A stretch of 64,000 nucleotides of DNA from Variovorax sp. Root411. GTDB lineage: Bacteria > Pseudomonadota > Gammaproteobacteria > Burkholderiales > Burkholderiaceae_C. Shown in pieces: positions 1 to 11,835 of this stretch. Positions within the stretch are counted from its first letter, which is position 1; every line of letters starts with the position of its first letter. The stretch spans positions 273,479 to 337,478 of the forward strand of contig NZ_LMDW01000012.1 in the NCBI RefSeq assembly GCF_001425205.1, read 5' to 3'. A program made the position numbers and the translations under genes. A model generated the notes under the pieces. It had not been told where the DNA came from. It did not search any database and was given only the letters and a program-made list of their open reading frames with translations.

Positions 1-1
1 G

Positions 2-73
2 CACCGGGTGCTCCCCGCAGCGAAATAAAGGAGGAGCGAAGCGGGGGACATTCGCGGAGGGGAGTACCCGGTG
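2..73. repeat. Dispersed palindromic intergenic element, copy 1
   Basis: The ends form an imperfect 15-bp inverted repeat: CACCGGGTGCTCCCC at 2-16 against GGGGAGTACCCGGTG at 59-73, with one mismatch. A small internal hairpin (GCGAA at 36-40 and TTCGC at 51-55) lies inside. Its right part and the adjoining bases recur in inverted orientation at 62581-62618, so it is a dispersed repeat and not a private terminator. It carries no open frame and resembles a REP/MITE-like element. The first possible start codon of the next gene (GTG at 78) lies just outside its right arm. Confidence 0.7.
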
Positions 74-77
74 GCCT

Positions 78-1367
78 GTGCACGCGCCCCGAAAGAAAAG
101 CACCGGGGCTCAATTGACCGAAAGCAGCAACCCACTGCAGCGCATGAAGCGCGTCGCCCTCGGCCTGCTGTGCGGTGCCGCCGTGCTTTATGCGGTAGCG
201 AGCGCACTGCATGCGCAGCATCCGGCGTGGGGCTACATAGCGGCCTTCTCCGAAGCCGCGATGGTCGGCGCCATTGCCGACTGGTTCGCGGTGGTGGCGC
301 TGTTTCGCCATCCGTTGGGCCTGCCGATTCCGCACACCGCCATCATCCCGAGCAACAAGGACCGCATCGGCGCCAAGCTCGCGGGCTTCATCTGCGACAA
401 CTTCCTGAGCACCGGACAGGTGCTCGGCAAGCTGCGGGAATTCGATGCGGCCGGCCGCATCGCCGACTGGCTGGCCCGGCCCGCGAGCGGCGACAAGCTC
501 GGCGAATGGGGCGTGGCTGCCACGCGCTACGGGCTCTCGGCCTTCGACGACGAGCGGGTGCGCGACTTCCTGGGGCGCGCCGCCGCGGCGGGCCTCGAGA
601 AGATCGATCTCTCGCGCCTCACCGGCCAGGCGCTCGACGCGCTCACCGCCGGCGGGCGCCACCAGGCCCTGCTCGACGACGTGCTGCAGCAGGTGGCCGG
701 CCTGCTCGAAGGCGACGAGGTGCAGGCGCACATCACCGAGGCCATCGCGCGCGAAATCAAGACGCTGCGCTATGTGGGCCTCGACCAGGTGGCCGCCAAG
801 CTGGCCACGCGCAAGATCGTCGCGGCCGTGGCGCGCACCATCGGCGAGCTGGCTGCCGAGCCCGACCATCCGATGCGCAGGCGCTTCGACCACTTCGTCG
901 ACGACTTCGTGGTGCGCCTGAAGCTCGACCCCGAGTTCCAGCTGCGCGGCGAGCAGATCCGCGCCGAGCTCGTCGCGCACCCGGCCCTGGGCGACTACCT
1001 GCACGGCCTGTGGGGCGAGCTGCTGGCGTGGCTGCATGACGACCTGGGCCGCGGCGACTCGACCATCCGCCGGCGCATTGCCTCGATGGCCGGCGCGCTG
1101 GGCACGCGGCTGCAGGGCGACGAGGCCATCCGCCGCTGGATCAACGAGCAGATCGAGGCGGCCGCGCCGCTGGCCATCGAGCGCTACCGGGAAGACATCC
1201 GCCGCTACATCGAGGAGCGCGTGGGCGAGTGGAACGCGCAGGAAATGACGCTCGAGCTGGAGCGCCACATCGGGCGCGACCTGCAGTTCATCCGCATCAA
1301 CGGCACCCTGGTGGGCGGGCTCGTGGGGCTGCTGATCCACACGGTCACGCAGCTGCTGCGCGGCTGA
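78..1367 (+). CDS. DUF445 family inner-membrane protein (YjiN-like)
   Basis: This 429-residue protein belongs to the DUF445 family. An N-terminal hydrophobic helix is followed by the family signature EAAMVGAIADWFAVVALF and then HTAIIPSNKDRIG. The C-terminus ends with the usual DLQFIRINGTLVGGLVG membrane-anchor segment. Members are membrane-anchored proteins with a long soluble helical middle part; E. coli YjiN is the best-known relative and no biochemical activity is established. The start is uncertain. The GTG at 78 sits beside the upstream repeat, TTG 114 would give a 417-residue product, and ATG 144 would remove residues that relatives normally keep before the first helix. None has a convincing ribosome-binding site. 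The gene stands alone, followed by a gap of about 120 bases. Confidence 0.85.
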   Translation: MHAPRKKSTGAQLTESSNPLQRMKRVALGLLCGAAVLYAVASALHAQHPAWGYIAAFSEAAMVGAIADWFAVVALFRHPLGLPIPHTAIIPSNKDRIGAKLAGFICDNFLSTGQVLGKLREFDAAGRIADWLARPASGDKLGEWGVAATRYGLSAFDDERVRDFLGRAAAAGLEKIDLSRLTGQALDALTAGGRHQALLDDVLQQVAGLLEGDEVQAHITEAIAREIKTLRYVGLDQVAAKLATRKIVAAVARTIGELAAEPDHPMRRRFDHFVDDFVVRLKLDPEFQLRGEQIRAELVAHPALGDYLHGLWGELLAWLHDDLGRGDSTIRRRIASMAGALGTRLQGDEAIRRWINEQIEAAAPLAIERYREDIRRYIEERVGEWNAQEMTLELERHIGRDLQFIRINGTLVGGLVGLLIHTVTQLLRG

Positions 1368-1485
1368 GCGGGCCCGGGTAATCCACAGCGAACGAAAGTC
1401 CGCATCCTGTCTCCGGAGAGACCCCGCGGCCCCTGTCGCCTCCTAGACTGCTTCGCGCATCAATCAACCAGAGGAGACACGCACC

Positions 1486-3147
1486 ATGCCCCGTCGAAGC
1501 AGCCTCGGCGCGATCGCGCTGACCGCCACCCTCGCCCTGCTGGGCGCCTGCAGCAGCGTCGCGCCGCCATCGGCCACGCGGCCCGCTTCCTGGGGTCCGC
1601 CCGAGGCGCTGGTCGCCCCATCGTCCTTCGCGGGGGTGCATGGGCTGGCCATCGACGCCAAGGGCCGGCTGCTCGCGGGCTCGGTGCTCGGCAACACGCT
1701 GTGGGAGGTCGACCGCAGCACCGGCGCGGCCAAGGTGCTGATCGACGCGCCCGAAGGCCAGGCCGACGACATCGCCGTGGGCCCGAAGGGCGAGCTGGCC
1801 TGGACCAACTACCTCATGGGCATGCTGCGCTACCGCGAGAGCGACGCCGCGCCGATGCGCGTGCTCGCCAAGGACCTGCCCGGCCTCAACTCGCTCGACT
1901 TCGACCGCCGCAACGGCAAGCTCTACGCCTCGCAGGTGTTCCTGGGCGACGCGCTGTGGGAGATCGACCGCGAAGGCCAGAAGCCGCCGCGGCTCATCAA
2001 GAAGGACATGGGCGGCTTCAACGGCTTCGAGGTGGGCCCCGACGGCATGCTCTACGGGCCGCTGTGGTTCAAGGGCCAGGTGGTGAAGATCGACCCGGCG
2101 AACGGCGCCATGACCGTGATCGCCGATGGCTTCAAGATCCCGGCCGCCGCCAACCTCGACGGCAAGGGCAACCTCTGGGTGGTCGATGCGCGCAGCGGCG
2201 AGTTGGTGCAGGTGGACCTCGCCACCGGCCGCAAGACCGTCGCAAAGCAGCTGCGGCCTTCGCTCGACAACCTCGCCATAGCCAAGGACACGCCGGACGG
2301 AACGATCTACGTCTCCAACATGGCGAACAACGAGGTGCAGGCCTTCAACCCCGCCACCGGCGACCTGCGCACGCTCACCAGCGGCAAGTTGGCCGTGCCG
2401 GCCGGCATGAAGATCGACGGCAACGACCTCTGGGTGGCCGACGTCTTCGGCTTTCGCCAGGTCGACGTGCGCACCGGCGAGGTGCGCGACGTGTTCCGCA
2501 TGCAGCGCGACCCCGACCTCGACTACCCGTTTGCGGTCGGGCTTTCGCCCAGGCTTTTCGCGCTGACCTCGTGGTTCACGGGCACGGTGCAGCTGGTCGA
2601 CCGCCAGACGCTGAAGACCGTCGAAACCATCCACGGACTGAAGGCGCCGTTCGACGCCATCCCCATGCCCGACGGCAGCGTGATCTACGCCGAGATCGCC
2701 ACCGGCAGCATCACCCGCGCCAGTGGGCCGAAGTTTTCCGAAAAGTCAGTGCTTGCTAGTGGCCTGAACGGCCCGGTGCAAATGGTCGTCGGCCAGGACG
2801 GGGCGCTCTATGTGACCGAGGCCGCTGGCAAGCTGCTGCGCATTCCGCTGGACGCCAGCGCGCCGCTGCGCACCGTGGCCGACGGGCTGGCACTGCCCGA
2901 GGGCGTGGCGCAGACGCCGTGGGGCAGCTTCATCGTGGCCGAGAGCGCGGCGCGCCGGCTGGTGGAAATCGACCCCGCCAACGGCACGCGCCGGACGGTC
3001 GCCGAGAACCTGCCGATCGGCCTCGCACCCGGGCCGGGGCTACCTCCGCCCTATGTGGTGACGGGCGTCGCGGTGGGACGCGACGGCACGATCTACATGA
3101 GCTCCGATCGCAACAATGCGATATATCGAATCCGTCCCGTAAGGTAG
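1486..3147 (+). CDS. SMP-30/NHL-type beta-propeller lipoprotein
   Basis: The 553-residue product starts with a lipoprotein signal peptide whose lipobox (LLGAC) places the acylated cysteine near residue 22. The mature part is built of repeated beta-propeller blades with recurrent phrases such as PDGxLYG, DGKGNLWV, PDGTIYVSN and GRDGTIYMSS, typical of the SMP-30/gluconolactonase and NHL-like propellers. These are often lactonases or extracytoplasmic binding scaffolds; the substrate cannot be told from sequence. The ATG at 1486 has a good ribosome-binding site, GAGGAG at 1471-1476. It appears to be transcribed alone. Its length is greater than that of a single SMP-30 domain (about 300 residues), so it may hold two propeller units in tandem. 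Confidence 0.7.
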   Translation: MPRRSSLGAIALTATLALLGACSSVAPPSATRPASWGPPEALVAPSSFAGVHGLAIDAKGRLLAGSVLGNTLWEVDRSTGAAKVLIDAPEGQADDIAVGPKGELAWTNYLMGMLRYRESDAAPMRVLAKDLPGLNSLDFDRRNGKLYASQVFLGDALWEIDREGQKPPRLIKKDMGGFNGFEVGPDGMLYGPLWFKGQVVKIDPANGAMTVIADGFKIPAAANLDGKGNLWVVDARSGELVQVDLATGRKTVAKQLRPSLDNLAIAKDTPDGTIYVSNMANNEVQAFNPATGDLRTLTSGKLAVPAGMKIDGNDLWVADVFGFRQVDVRTGEVRDVFRMQRDPDLDYPFAVGLSPRLFALTSWFTGTVQLVDRQTLKTVETIHGLKAPFDAIPMPDGSVIYAEIATGSITRASGPKFSEKSVLASGLNGPVQMVVGQDGALYVTEAAGKLLRIPLDASAPLRTVADGLALPEGVAQTPWGSFIVAESAARRLVEIDPANGTRRTVAENLPIGLAPGPGLPPPYVVTGVAVGRDGTIYMSSDRNNAIYRIRPVR

Positions 3148-3203
3148 CGTAACGAAAAGTTTAGATTTCAGTTTACTTTGAAAAACAAATATTACAGACT
3201 GCG

Positions 3204-3225
3204 CGGGACGTCTTGCGGCGTCCCG
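3204..3225 (+). promoter_or_regulatory. Hairpin in the leader of the MHYT gene
   Basis: CGGGACG at 3204-3210 and CGTCCCG at 3219-3225 form a perfect 7-bp stem with an 8-base loop. It lies in the gap between the propeller lipoprotein and the MHYT gene, downstream of an unusually AT-rich patch at about 3150-3195 that is the likely promoter region. There is no T-run after it, so a role as intrinsic terminator is doubtful. Confidence 0.35.
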
Positions 3226-3282
3226 ATCGCATCCGGTGGTCGGGGGTTCGCGAGGCGCTCTTTTCTTTGAAAGGCACATCTC

Positions 3283-4056
3283 ATGACTCCGCTCGTCGTA
3301 GGCCAACTGCTGTCGCCCGAGTACGCACTGGGCATGGTGGCGCTTTCTTTCGTCATTTCGTTCGCGGGCTCGCTGGTGGCCCTCATCTGCGCCGGCCGCA
3401 TGGTCGGCGCGGACGGCAAACCCAACCTCGCGGTCGTGGCCTGTGCAGCGGTGGCGCTGGGCGGCATCGGCATCTGGTCGATGCACTTCATCGGCATGCT
3501 GGCGTACCGCCTGCCGGTGGCCATCTCGTACAACATGCCGCTCACGGTGGTGTCGCTGGTGGCGGCCATCCTGATTTCCGGCATCGCCCTCTACATGGCC
3601 GGCGGCCGGCGCAAGTTCAGCAAATCGGGCTGGCTCGGCGGCAGCCTGCTGGCCGGCATCGGCGTCTGCGTGATGCACTACATGGGCATGTTCGCGATGA
3701 ACATGCGCGCCTCGATGGACTTCGACCTGACGAGAGTCGGGCTGTCGGTGCTGATCGCCGTCAGCGCCGCCGGGGCGGCCCTGTGGCTGGCGTTCAACCT
3801 GCGCAAGTTCGCGCACAAGGTCGCGGCCGCCGCCGTGATGGGCGTGGCGGTCTGCACCATGCACTACGTGGGCATGAGCGCGGCCAACATGGTGTGCATC
3901 GCGGCCGCACCGACTGACGCGCTGGCCATCGGCGGCAGCTACATGGGGCTCACGGTGTTCGGCACGGCCGGCACGGTGCTGATCTTCATCTACTGGGTGG
4001 TCACCGGCAGCAGCCTCGACGCCCCGGTGGCCGCGCGGCGCGCCCGCACCAGTTGA
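3283..4056 (+). CDS. Stand-alone MHYT-domain membrane sensor
   Basis: This 257-residue protein is almost entirely hydrophobic, with about seven membrane segments. It carries three MHYT-type motifs, MHFIGM, MHYMGM and MHYVGM, each at the edge of a helix. The MHYT domain is a predicted sensor that may bind copper and respond to diatomic gases. In most proteins it is fused to GGDEF/EAL or histidine-kinase output domains. Here no output domain follows: only a short tail (ARRARTS) remains, so signalling would need a partner protein. The ATG at 3283 is preceded by GAAAGG. The following gene belongs to a different functional group. Confidence 0.85.
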   Translation: MTPLVVGQLLSPEYALGMVALSFVISFAGSLVALICAGRMVGADGKPNLAVVACAAVALGGIGIWSMHFIGMLAYRLPVAISYNMPLTVVSLVAAILISGIALYMAGGRRKFSKSGWLGGSLLAGIGVCVMHYMGMFAMNMRASMDFDLTRVGLSVLIAVSAAGAALWLAFNLRKFAHKVAAAAVMGVAVCTMHYVGMSAANMVCIAAAPTDALAIGGSYMGLTVFGTAGTVLIFIYWVVTGSSLDAPVAARRARTS

Positions 4057-4096
4057 CCAGCCAGTAGGCGCAAGCGGGCGCGGCACCCGCCCCCTA

Positions 4097-4136
4097 GAGT
4101 CTGTGCAGAGCGAAAACACGCGACCTGCACAGACTC
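4097..4136 (+). promoter_or_regulatory. Perfect 12-bp inverted repeat before the acyl-CoA operon
   Basis: GAGTCTGTGCAG at 4097-4108 is repeated as its exact complement CTGCACAGACTC at 4125-4136, with 16 bases between. The second arm ends three bases before the start codon at 4140. This could be a bipartite operator for a dimeric repressor or an RNA hairpin blocking the start. No regulator gene lies next to it, so a trans-acting factor would be encoded elsewhere. Confidence 0.6.
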
Positions 4137-4139
4137 CAC

Positions 4140-5746
4140 ATGCCCATCATCGAATCCCGGCTGCAAGCGGCCAGCGACACCTTCCAGGCCAACCGCGCCG
4201 GCATGCTCGCGCTGCTCGGCCAGGTGCGCGAGCACGAGGCCCGCGCCGTGGCGGCCTCCGGCGCCTCGGCCGAGCGCTTCGCCAAGCGCGGGCAGCTGCT
4301 GCCGCGCGAGCGCCTCGCGCTGCTGCTGGACACCGGCGCGCCCTTCCTGCCGCTGGCCTCGCTCGCGGGGCTGGGGCAGGACAACCCCGACCTGTCGAAA
4401 AGCGTGCCCGGCGGCGGGCTGATCTCCGGCATCGGCCAGGTGTCGGGTGTGCGCTGCATGGTCAGCGCCTCCGACTCGGGCATCGACGCCGGTGCGCTGC
4501 AGCCCATGGGCCTCGACAAGCAGCTGCGCGTGCAGGAGATCGCGCTCGAGAACAAGCTGCCCTACGTGCAGTTGGTGGAAAGCGCCGGCGCCAACCTCAT
4601 GCAGTACCGCGTGCAGGACTTCGTGCGCGGCGGCAACATCTTCCGCAACCTCGCGCGCCTGTCGGCCGCGGGGCTGCCGGTGGTGACGGTGACGCACGGC
4701 TCCTCGACCGCAGGCGGCGCCTACCAGACCGGGCTGTCCGACTACATCGTGATGGTGCGCGACCGCACGCGGGCCTTTCTCGCGGGGCCGCCGCTGCTGA
4801 AAGCGGCCACCGGCGAGATCGCGACCGAAGAGGAGCTGGGCGGCGCCGTGATGCACACCCACGTCTCGGGCCTGGGCGACTACCTGGCGGAAGATGACCG
4901 CGACGCCATCCGCATCGCACGCTCGATCCTCGGCGGCATCGACTGGACGCACGACGAAGCGCCGCGCAAGTTCACGCCACCGCGCTACGAAACCGAAGAC
5001 CTGCTCGGCATCATGCCGAGCGACGGGCGGCGGCCGGTGGACATGCGCGAGGTCATCGCGCGCATCGCCGACGGTTCCGAATTCCTGGAGTTCAGCGAGC
5101 ACTACGGCAGCGCCACCGTCTGCGGCCACATCCGTCTCGAAGGACATGCGGTGGGCATCATCACCAACAACGGCCCCATCGATTCCGACGGCGCCACCAA
5201 GGCCACGCATTTCATCCAGGCCTGCTGCCAGTCGCGCACGCCCATCGTCTACCTCCAGAACATCACGGGCTACATGGTGGGCCGCGCGCACGAGGAGGCC
5301 GGCATCATCAAGCACGGCGCGAAGATGATTCAGGCCGTGACCAGCGCGACGGTGCCGCAGATCACGCTGCACTGCGGCGTTTCCTACGGCGCGGGCAACT
5401 ACGGCATGTGCGGGCGGGGCTTCGCGCCGCGCTTCTGCTTCTCATGGCCCAACGCGCGCACCGCGGTGATGGGCGGCGAGCAGGCGGCGAAGACCATGGC
5501 CACCGTGATGGAGGCCGGCATGGCACGCAAGGGCGCGGTCGACCACACGAAGATCGAGGCAATGCAGCAGCAGGTCGTCGAACGCTTCGAGCGGCAGATG
5601 AGCGTGTTCACCACGAGCGCGCTGCTGCTCGACGACGGCGTGATCGATCCGCGCGACACGCGCGCGGTGCTGGCCGAGGTTCTTTCCGTGTGCCGCGATG
5701 CCGATGCGCGCGTGCCGCAGGCCATGCAGTTTTCGGTGGCACGGCC

Positions 5747-5750
<4 letters not shown>
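4140..5750 (+). CDS. Acyl-CoA carboxylase, carboxyltransferase (beta) subunit; geranyl-CoA/methylcrotonyl-CoA type
   Basis: The 536-residue protein is a biotin-dependent carboxyltransferase with two crotonase-like halves. Recognisable parts are KRGQLLPRERL near residue 50, GLISGIGQVSGV, GSSTAGGAYQTGLSDY in the N-domain, and INNGPIDSD-like and GAGNYGMCGRGFAPRF in the C-domain. With the alpha subunit it would carboxylate a beta-methyl-branched enoyl-CoA, using carboxy-biotin. Its N-terminus and overall character recall AtuC, the geranyl-CoA carboxylase beta subunit of acyclic terpene degradation, more than classical methylcrotonyl-CoA carboxylase; this is from memory. It is the first gene of a five-gene operon and overlaps the alpha-subunit gene by four bases (ATGA). 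No clear ribosome-binding site precedes the start, because the inverted repeat occupies that position. Confidence 0.85.
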
Positions 5751-7696
<1,946 letters not shown>

Positions 7697-7727
7697 CGCC
7701 TCCAATCCATTCCCGAAGGTCATCCGC

Positions 7728-8642
7728 ATGAACGCTCGCACTTCCCGCTACCGCTCCGTCTTCGCGCCCGGCCTGTTCGGCGGACAGGTCATCGTCGTCA
7801 CCGGCGGCGGCTCCGGCATCGGCCGCTGCACCGCGCACGAGTTGGCCGCGCTCGGCGCGCAGGTGGTGCTGGTCGGCCGCAAGCCCGAGAAGCTCGAGCA
7901 GGTCAAGGCCGAGATCGAAGCCAGCGGCGGCAAGGCCAGCACGCAGGCCTTCGACATCCGGCAGGAAGAAGCGGTGCGCGCGGCCATCGCGGCAATCGTT
8001 TCCGCGCACGGCCGGATCGACGGCCTCGTGAACAATGCCGGCGGCCAGTACATCACGCCGCTCGCCGCGATCTCGGCCAAGGGCTGGGAGGCGGTGATCC
8101 ACACCAACCTCACGGGCGGCTTCCTGGTCGCGCGCGAGTGCTACGTGCAAAGCATGCAGGCCAACGGCGGCGCCATCGTCAACATCGTGGCCGACATCTG
8201 GGGCTCGATGCCCAACATGGGCCACAGCGGCGCCGCCCGCGCCGGCATGGTGAGCTTCACCGAGACCGCCGCGCTCGAATGGGCCGCGAGCGGCGTGCGC
8301 GTGAACGCGGTGGCGCCGGGCTACATCGCCTCGAGCGGCATGGACCACTACCCGCCGGAGGCCGGCGGCATGCTGCGCGCCATGCGCAACACCGTGCCCG
8401 CAGGCCGCTTCGGCAACGAGGCCGAGACCTCCGCCGCCATCGCCTTCCTGCTGAGCCCCGCGGCCAGCTTCATCAGTGGCAGCGTGCTGCGCGTGGACGG
8501 CGCGCGGCCGCAGGTGCGCATGGGCTGGCCGATGGAGATTCCCGATGCGCAGACACAGCAGCGCGCGGCGGTGCGGCCTTTCGACGGCTTTCACCTCGCG
8601 CAGACGCCGCGCGTGTTCCAGAACGACGAGCCCAACGACTGA
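7728..8642 (+). CDS. SDR family reductase resembling peroxisomal trans-2-enoyl-CoA reductase (PECR)
   Basis: This is a Rossmann-fold short-chain dehydrogenase of 304 residues, with the cofactor motif TGGGSGIG near residue 25 and NNAGG further on. The canonical catalytic Tyr-x-x-x-Lys is absent; at that place the protein reads HSGAARAGM. The same HSGAARAG segment, and the later LSPAASFISG, recall mammalian PECR, an NADPH-dependent enoyl-CoA reductase, so an enoyl-CoA or dienoyl-CoA substrate is likely. The ATG at 7728 has GAAGGT upstream. An in-frame ATG at 7689 overlaps the carboxylase stop and would add 13 residues. Its place between a carboxylase and two acyl-CoA dehydrogenases fits beta-oxidation of a branched or unsaturated acyl chain. 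Confidence 0.75.
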   Translation: MNARTSRYRSVFAPGLFGGQVIVVTGGGSGIGRCTAHELAALGAQVVLVGRKPEKLEQVKAEIEASGGKASTQAFDIRQEEAVRAAIAAIVSAHGRIDGLVNNAGGQYITPLAAISAKGWEAVIHTNLTGGFLVARECYVQSMQANGGAIVNIVADIWGSMPNMGHSGAARAGMVSFTETAALEWAASGVRVNAVAPGYIASSGMDHYPPEAGGMLRAMRNTVPAGRFGNEAETSAAIAFLLSPAASFISGSVLRVDGARPQVRMGWPMEIPDAQTQQRAAVRPFDGFHLAQTPRVFQNDEPND

Positions 8643-8657
8643 TTGGAGACAAGCGAC

Positions 8658-9818
<1,161 letters not shown>

Positions 9819-9825
9819 AGCATCC

Positions 9826-10989
9826 GTGGACGCCGAACTGCAAGCCGACCGCGCGGCGCTCGCCGACACGGTGCGGCGCTTCGCCGAAAGCGAGATCGCG
9901 CCGAACGTGCAGGCCTGGGACGACGCGGGCGAGTTTCCGCGCGCGCTCTACGCACGCGCCGCCGAACTGGGATTGCTCGGACTGGGCTACCCCGAAGACC
10001 TGGGCGGTACGCCCGCTTCGTATTCGCTCAAGCTGCCCGCATGGATCGCGCTGGCGCGCCACGGCAAGAGCGGCGGCGTGCTCGCAAGCCTGTTCTCGCA
10101 CAACATCGGATTGCCGCCCGTGGTGCTGCATGCGAGCGACGCGGTGCGCCGCGAGGTCGTGCCGCCGGTGCTGCGCGGCGAGAAGATCGCGGCGCTCGCC
10201 ATCACCGAGCCCAGCGGCGGCTCCGACGTGGCCGCGCTGCGCACCACCGCACGGCGCGAGGGCGACCACTACGTGATCAATGGTGAGAAGACCTTCATCA
10301 CCTCGGGCATGCGCGCCGACTGGATCACCGTGGCCGTGCGCACCGGCGAAGGGCGCGGCGCAGGCGGCATCTCGATGCTCCTCGTGCCCGGCGATGCGCC
10401 CGGCCTTTCGCGCACGCGCCTCGCGAAGATGGGCTGGCTGTGTTCCGACACCGCGACGCTGCACTTCGACAGTGTGCGCGTGCCGGCGCGCTACCTGCTC
10501 GGCGGCGAAGGCGCGGGCTTCCGCATGGTCATGGGCAACTTCAACGGCGAGCGCATCGGGCTCGCGGCGGGCGCACTCGGCTTCTCGCGGGCCTGCCTCG
10601 ACGAGGCGCTGGCCTGGGCACGCGATCGCAAGACATTCGGCGCCGCGCTCATCGAGCACCAGGCGGTGCGCCACAAGCTGGTCGACATGCAGATGCGCAT
10701 CGCTTCCACCGAGGCGTGGATCGAGGCGGTGTCGGCCGAGGGCGATGCACACGAAGCGGCCGGGCGCATCAATGCACCCGAATGGGTCGCTCAGGTCTGC
10801 ATGCTGAAGAACCATGCGACGCAGACCATGCAGTTCTGCGCCGACCAGGCGGTGCAGATCCTCGGCGGCATGGGCTTCATGCGCGGCACGGTGAGCGAGC
10901 GCATCTACCGCGAGGTGAAGGTGATGATGATCGGTGGCGGGGCCGAGGAGATCATGAAGGAGCTGGCGGCCAGGCAGATGGGCTGGTAG
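9826..10989 (+). CDS. Acyl-CoA dehydrogenase (second of two)
   Basis: The 387-residue protein is a second acyl-CoA dehydrogenase with the FAD-contact segment TEPSGGSDVAALRT, the FITSG loop, and GGMGFMRGTVSERIYREVK in the last domain. As in its neighbour, the late catalytic position is glycine (IGGGAEEI) and the likely base is the glutamate in NGERIGLA. The two dehydrogenases are clearly distinct sequences, so they may act on different chain lengths or form a hetero-oligomer. Translation starts at GTG 9826, only seven bases after the previous stop. It is the last gene of the carboxylase operon before a 71-base gap. Confidence 0.87.
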   Translation: MDAELQADRAALADTVRRFAESEIAPNVQAWDDAGEFPRALYARAAELGLLGLGYPEDLGGTPASYSLKLPAWIALARHGKSGGVLASLFSHNIGLPPVVLHASDAVRREVVPPVLRGEKIAALAITEPSGGSDVAALRTTARREGDHYVINGEKTFITSGMRADWITVAVRTGEGRGAGGISMLLVPGDAPGLSRTRLAKMGWLCSDTATLHFDSVRVPARYLLGGEGAGFRMVMGNFNGERIGLAAGALGFSRACLDEALAWARDRKTFGAALIEHQAVRHKLVDMQMRIASTEAWIEAVSAEGDAHEAAGRINAPEWVAQVCMLKNHATQTMQFCADQAVQILGGMGFMRGTVSERIYREVKVMMIGGGAEEIMKELAARQMGW

Positions 10990-11060
10990 GCGCCGGGGAA
11001 CGCCGTCGCGCGCCGGATGTCCAACGAGCCAGCGCTTTCGCTGGGTCGCAGGAGCCCGAC

Positions 11061-11819
11061 ATGCTCTCCCTCACCTCCGGCATCGGCACCGTCATTCTTG
11101 TCCTGTTGGTGGTGCTGCTCTTTTCCGCGATATGGATCTTCCGGGAATACGAGCGCGGCATCGTTTTCACGCTCGGACGGTTCTCCAAGGTTTCTGGGCC
11201 CGGTCTGGTGATCGTGATACCGGCCATCCAGCAGGTGGTGCGCGTCGACCTGCGCACCGTGGTGCTCGAAGTGCCGACGCAGGACGTGATCTCGCGCGAC
11301 AACGTGTCGGTCAAGGTCAGTGCGGTCGTGTATTTCCGCATCGTCGATGCCGAGAAGGCGATCATCCAGGTCAAGGATTTCTTCAACGCCACCAGCCAGC
11401 TGGCGCAGACCACGCTGCGCTCGGTGCTCGGCAAGCACCAGCTCGACGACATGCTGGCCGAGCGCGAGAAGCTCAACCTCGACGTGCGCGAGTCCCTGGA
11501 CGTGCAGACGGCGTCATGGGGCATCAAGGTGTCGAACGTGGAGATCAAGCAGATCGACCTCACCGAATCGATGGTGCGCGCCATCGCGCGGCAGGCGGAG
11601 GCCGAACGCGAACGGCGCGCCAAGGTGATCCATGCCGAGGGCGAACTGCAGGCTTCGGAAAAGCTGTTCCAGGCCGCGCGCGTGCTGGCGCAGGAGCCGC
11701 AGGCCATCCAGTTGCGCTACCTGGAGACGCTGACGGTGATCGGCGCGGACAAGAACACGACCATCGTGTTCCCGCTGCCGGTGGATTTGCTGACGAGCTT
11801 CCTGGGCAAGCGCTCGTAG
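11061..11819 (+). CDS. Slipin (SPFH/band 7 stomatin-like membrane protein)
   Basis: The 252-residue protein has one N-terminal membrane helix followed by an SPFH domain with the stomatin hallmarks REYERGIVFTLGRF, VVLEVPTQDVISRDNVSV and ATSQLAQTTLRSVLG, and a helical tail rich in Ala, Glu and Arg. Slipins form membrane-associated oligomers that organise microdomains. They are often encoded beside an NfeD-type protease partner; none is present here. The ATG at 11061 is preceded by AGGAG at 11050-11054. A short perfect hairpin (CCAGCG at 11029-11034, CGCTGG at 11039-11044) sits in its leader. It converges on the helicase gene with a 16-base gap. Confidence 0.9.
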   Translation: MLSLTSGIGTVILVLLVVLLFSAIWIFREYERGIVFTLGRFSKVSGPGLVIVIPAIQQVVRVDLRTVVLEVPTQDVISRDNVSVKVSAVVYFRIVDAEKAIIQVKDFFNATSQLAQTTLRSVLGKHQLDDMLAEREKLNLDVRESLDVQTASWGIKVSNVEIKQIDLTESMVRAIARQAEAERERRAKVIHAEGELQASEKLFQAARVLAQEPQAIQLRYLETLTVIGADKNTTIVFPLPVDLLTSFLGKRS

Positions 11820-11835
11820 CATGCGCGGCACAGGG

